Notes under the pieces: model-generated
What the model saw: only the letters and a program-made list of their open reading frames with translations
Databases searched by the model: none
What the model was told of the DNA's origin: nothing
Source of the DNA: Crocinitomicaceae bacterium
GTDB lineage: Bacteria > Bacteroidota > Bacteroidia > Flavobacteriales_D > Crocinitomicaceae
Length of the DNA: 64,000 nt
NCBI GenBank assembly: GCA_024639405.1
Contig: JAHEIL010000045.1
Location: 242,009 to 306,008 of the forward strand
Direction: 5' to 3'
In this document: positions 63,685 through 64,000 of the stretch, piece by piece
Numbering within the stretch: the stretch's first letter is position 1
Layout: every line of letters starts with the position of its first letter
Program-made: the position numbers and the translations under genes

Positions 63685-64000
63685 ATGTTGAAAAAAGTGA
63701 AAATATCGGTATTGATGACTGTTTTCAATACGAATTTAGCATACACAAAAAGAGCCATTGATTCCGTTTTAAATCAAGACTTTCAAGATTTTGAGTTGAT
63801 TATTATCGACGATGGTAGCAAGGAGAATAACCGAGCAGCATTGATGGATTACGTGGAGAAATATGAAGATAAAATCAGCTACATCCGACACAGCAATCGT
63901 GGACAATCCGAATCGATTAATCGTGGTGTATTGTTTAGCATTGGAGATTACATTACAATCTTAGACAGCGACGACGAATACAAACCCAATCATTTGAGTG
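63685..64000 (+). CDS. Family 2 glycosyltransferase, C-terminus cut by window edge
   Basis: The visible 105 codons open at ATG 63685 and run off the right edge with no stop. The GT2 features are the SVLMTVFNTNLAYTKRAIDSVLNQ start, LIIIDDGS for nucleotide binding, GQSESINRG, and the ILDSDDE metal-binding DxD-like motif. It transfers a sugar from a nucleotide sugar, probably to a surface glycan. It is the only glycosyltransferase-like gene other than waaA in the window. Confidence 0.88.
   Translation, partial: MLKKVKISVLMTVFNTNLAYTKRAIDSVLNQDFQDFELIIIDDGSKENNRAALMDYVEKYEDKISYIRHSNRGQSESINRGVLFSIGDYITILDSDDEYKPNHLS

Noticed and set aside
1..64000. CRISPR arrays, insertion sequences, phage genes, tRNA or rRNA genes
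   Set aside because: No repeat-spacer pattern, transposase or integrase gene, or cloverleaf-like sequence was recognised by eye; a dedicated search such as tRNAscan-SE could still find a missed tRNA in the short gaps.

Overview
The window looks like a piece of a low-GC Bacteroidota chromosome, most likely Flavobacteriales and perhaps Crocinitomicaceae-like. The lineage call is inferred from gene content. Supporting signs are type IX secretion C-terminal sorting domains, a MoxR/Bat operon, a class of DUF6089-like and DUF2279-like envelope proteins, the scarcity of Shine-Dalgarno sequences, and many copies of the Bacteroidota -7 promoter box TAnnTTTG just upstream of genes. No tRNA, rRNA, CRISPR array, insertion sequence or phage gene was seen. 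Coding density is very high, and no gene-free stretch exceeds about 220 bases.

Layout. 1-6335 (minus): an edge-truncated TPR/PD40 envelope protein, then a PASTA protein, a type IX secreted protein and an RluD-type pseudouridine synthase in one unit, then a LOG-family protein. 6402-7274 is a lone DUF2279-like envelope gene. 7271-15406 (minus) is a tight eight-gene operon for sugar nucleotides: a WbpE-like aminotransferase, Ugd, a UDP-xylose synthase-like enzyme, WbpD-, WbpB- and TviB/WbpA-like enzymes, RmlB and a CpsB-type phosphatase. 15566-17535 holds a beta-barrel protein and the Kdo transferase WaaA. 17750-22312 is a stress-flavoured stretch: peroxiredoxin, MFS transporter, YceI, a Crp/Fnr regulator coupled to a DUF3050 protein, and an SRPBCC protein. 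22381-29286 (plus): GH3-family enzyme, a secreted unknown, deoxynucleoside kinase, HldD, PheT and a lipoprotein MsrB.

29288-33634 (minus): a class III aminotransferase and a split transketolase whose two subunit genes are separated by a secreted VWA-domain gene. 33774-37045: a small secreted protein coupled to a 966-residue CUB/P-domain secreted protein. 37118-41293: GAPDH, then an MBL hydrolase, a DMT transporter, RibD and a zinc-ribbon protein. 41401-48738 is the complete moxR-DUF58-batA-batB-batC-batD operon with one extra membrane protein and no batE. 48842-55352: lipoprotein, RlmN, polyprenyl synthase, MORN-type lipoprotein, DNA primase and MscS channel. 55349-58837: PdxJ, CBS protein, NAD kinase and a cyclophilin-FKBP fusion. 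58881-62621 (minus): DUF6089-like barrel, a small unknown, SRPBCC protein, arginine decarboxylase-like enzyme and ArsC-like protein. 62795-64000: a type IX secreted protein and an edge-truncated family 2 glycosyltransferase.

Most of the window is housekeeping and envelope biology. The points most worth a second look are the recurrent promoter boxes ending four bases before start codons (probable leaderless mRNAs), the VWA gene inside the transketolase operon, the diacetamido-uronic-acid pathway without glycosyltransferases, a DNA primase that has lost most zinc ligands, and the dual-family immunophilin. No clearly undescribed defence or mobile system was found. Start codons were re-examined gene by gene, and where an upstream TTG or GTG was possible I state the choice.
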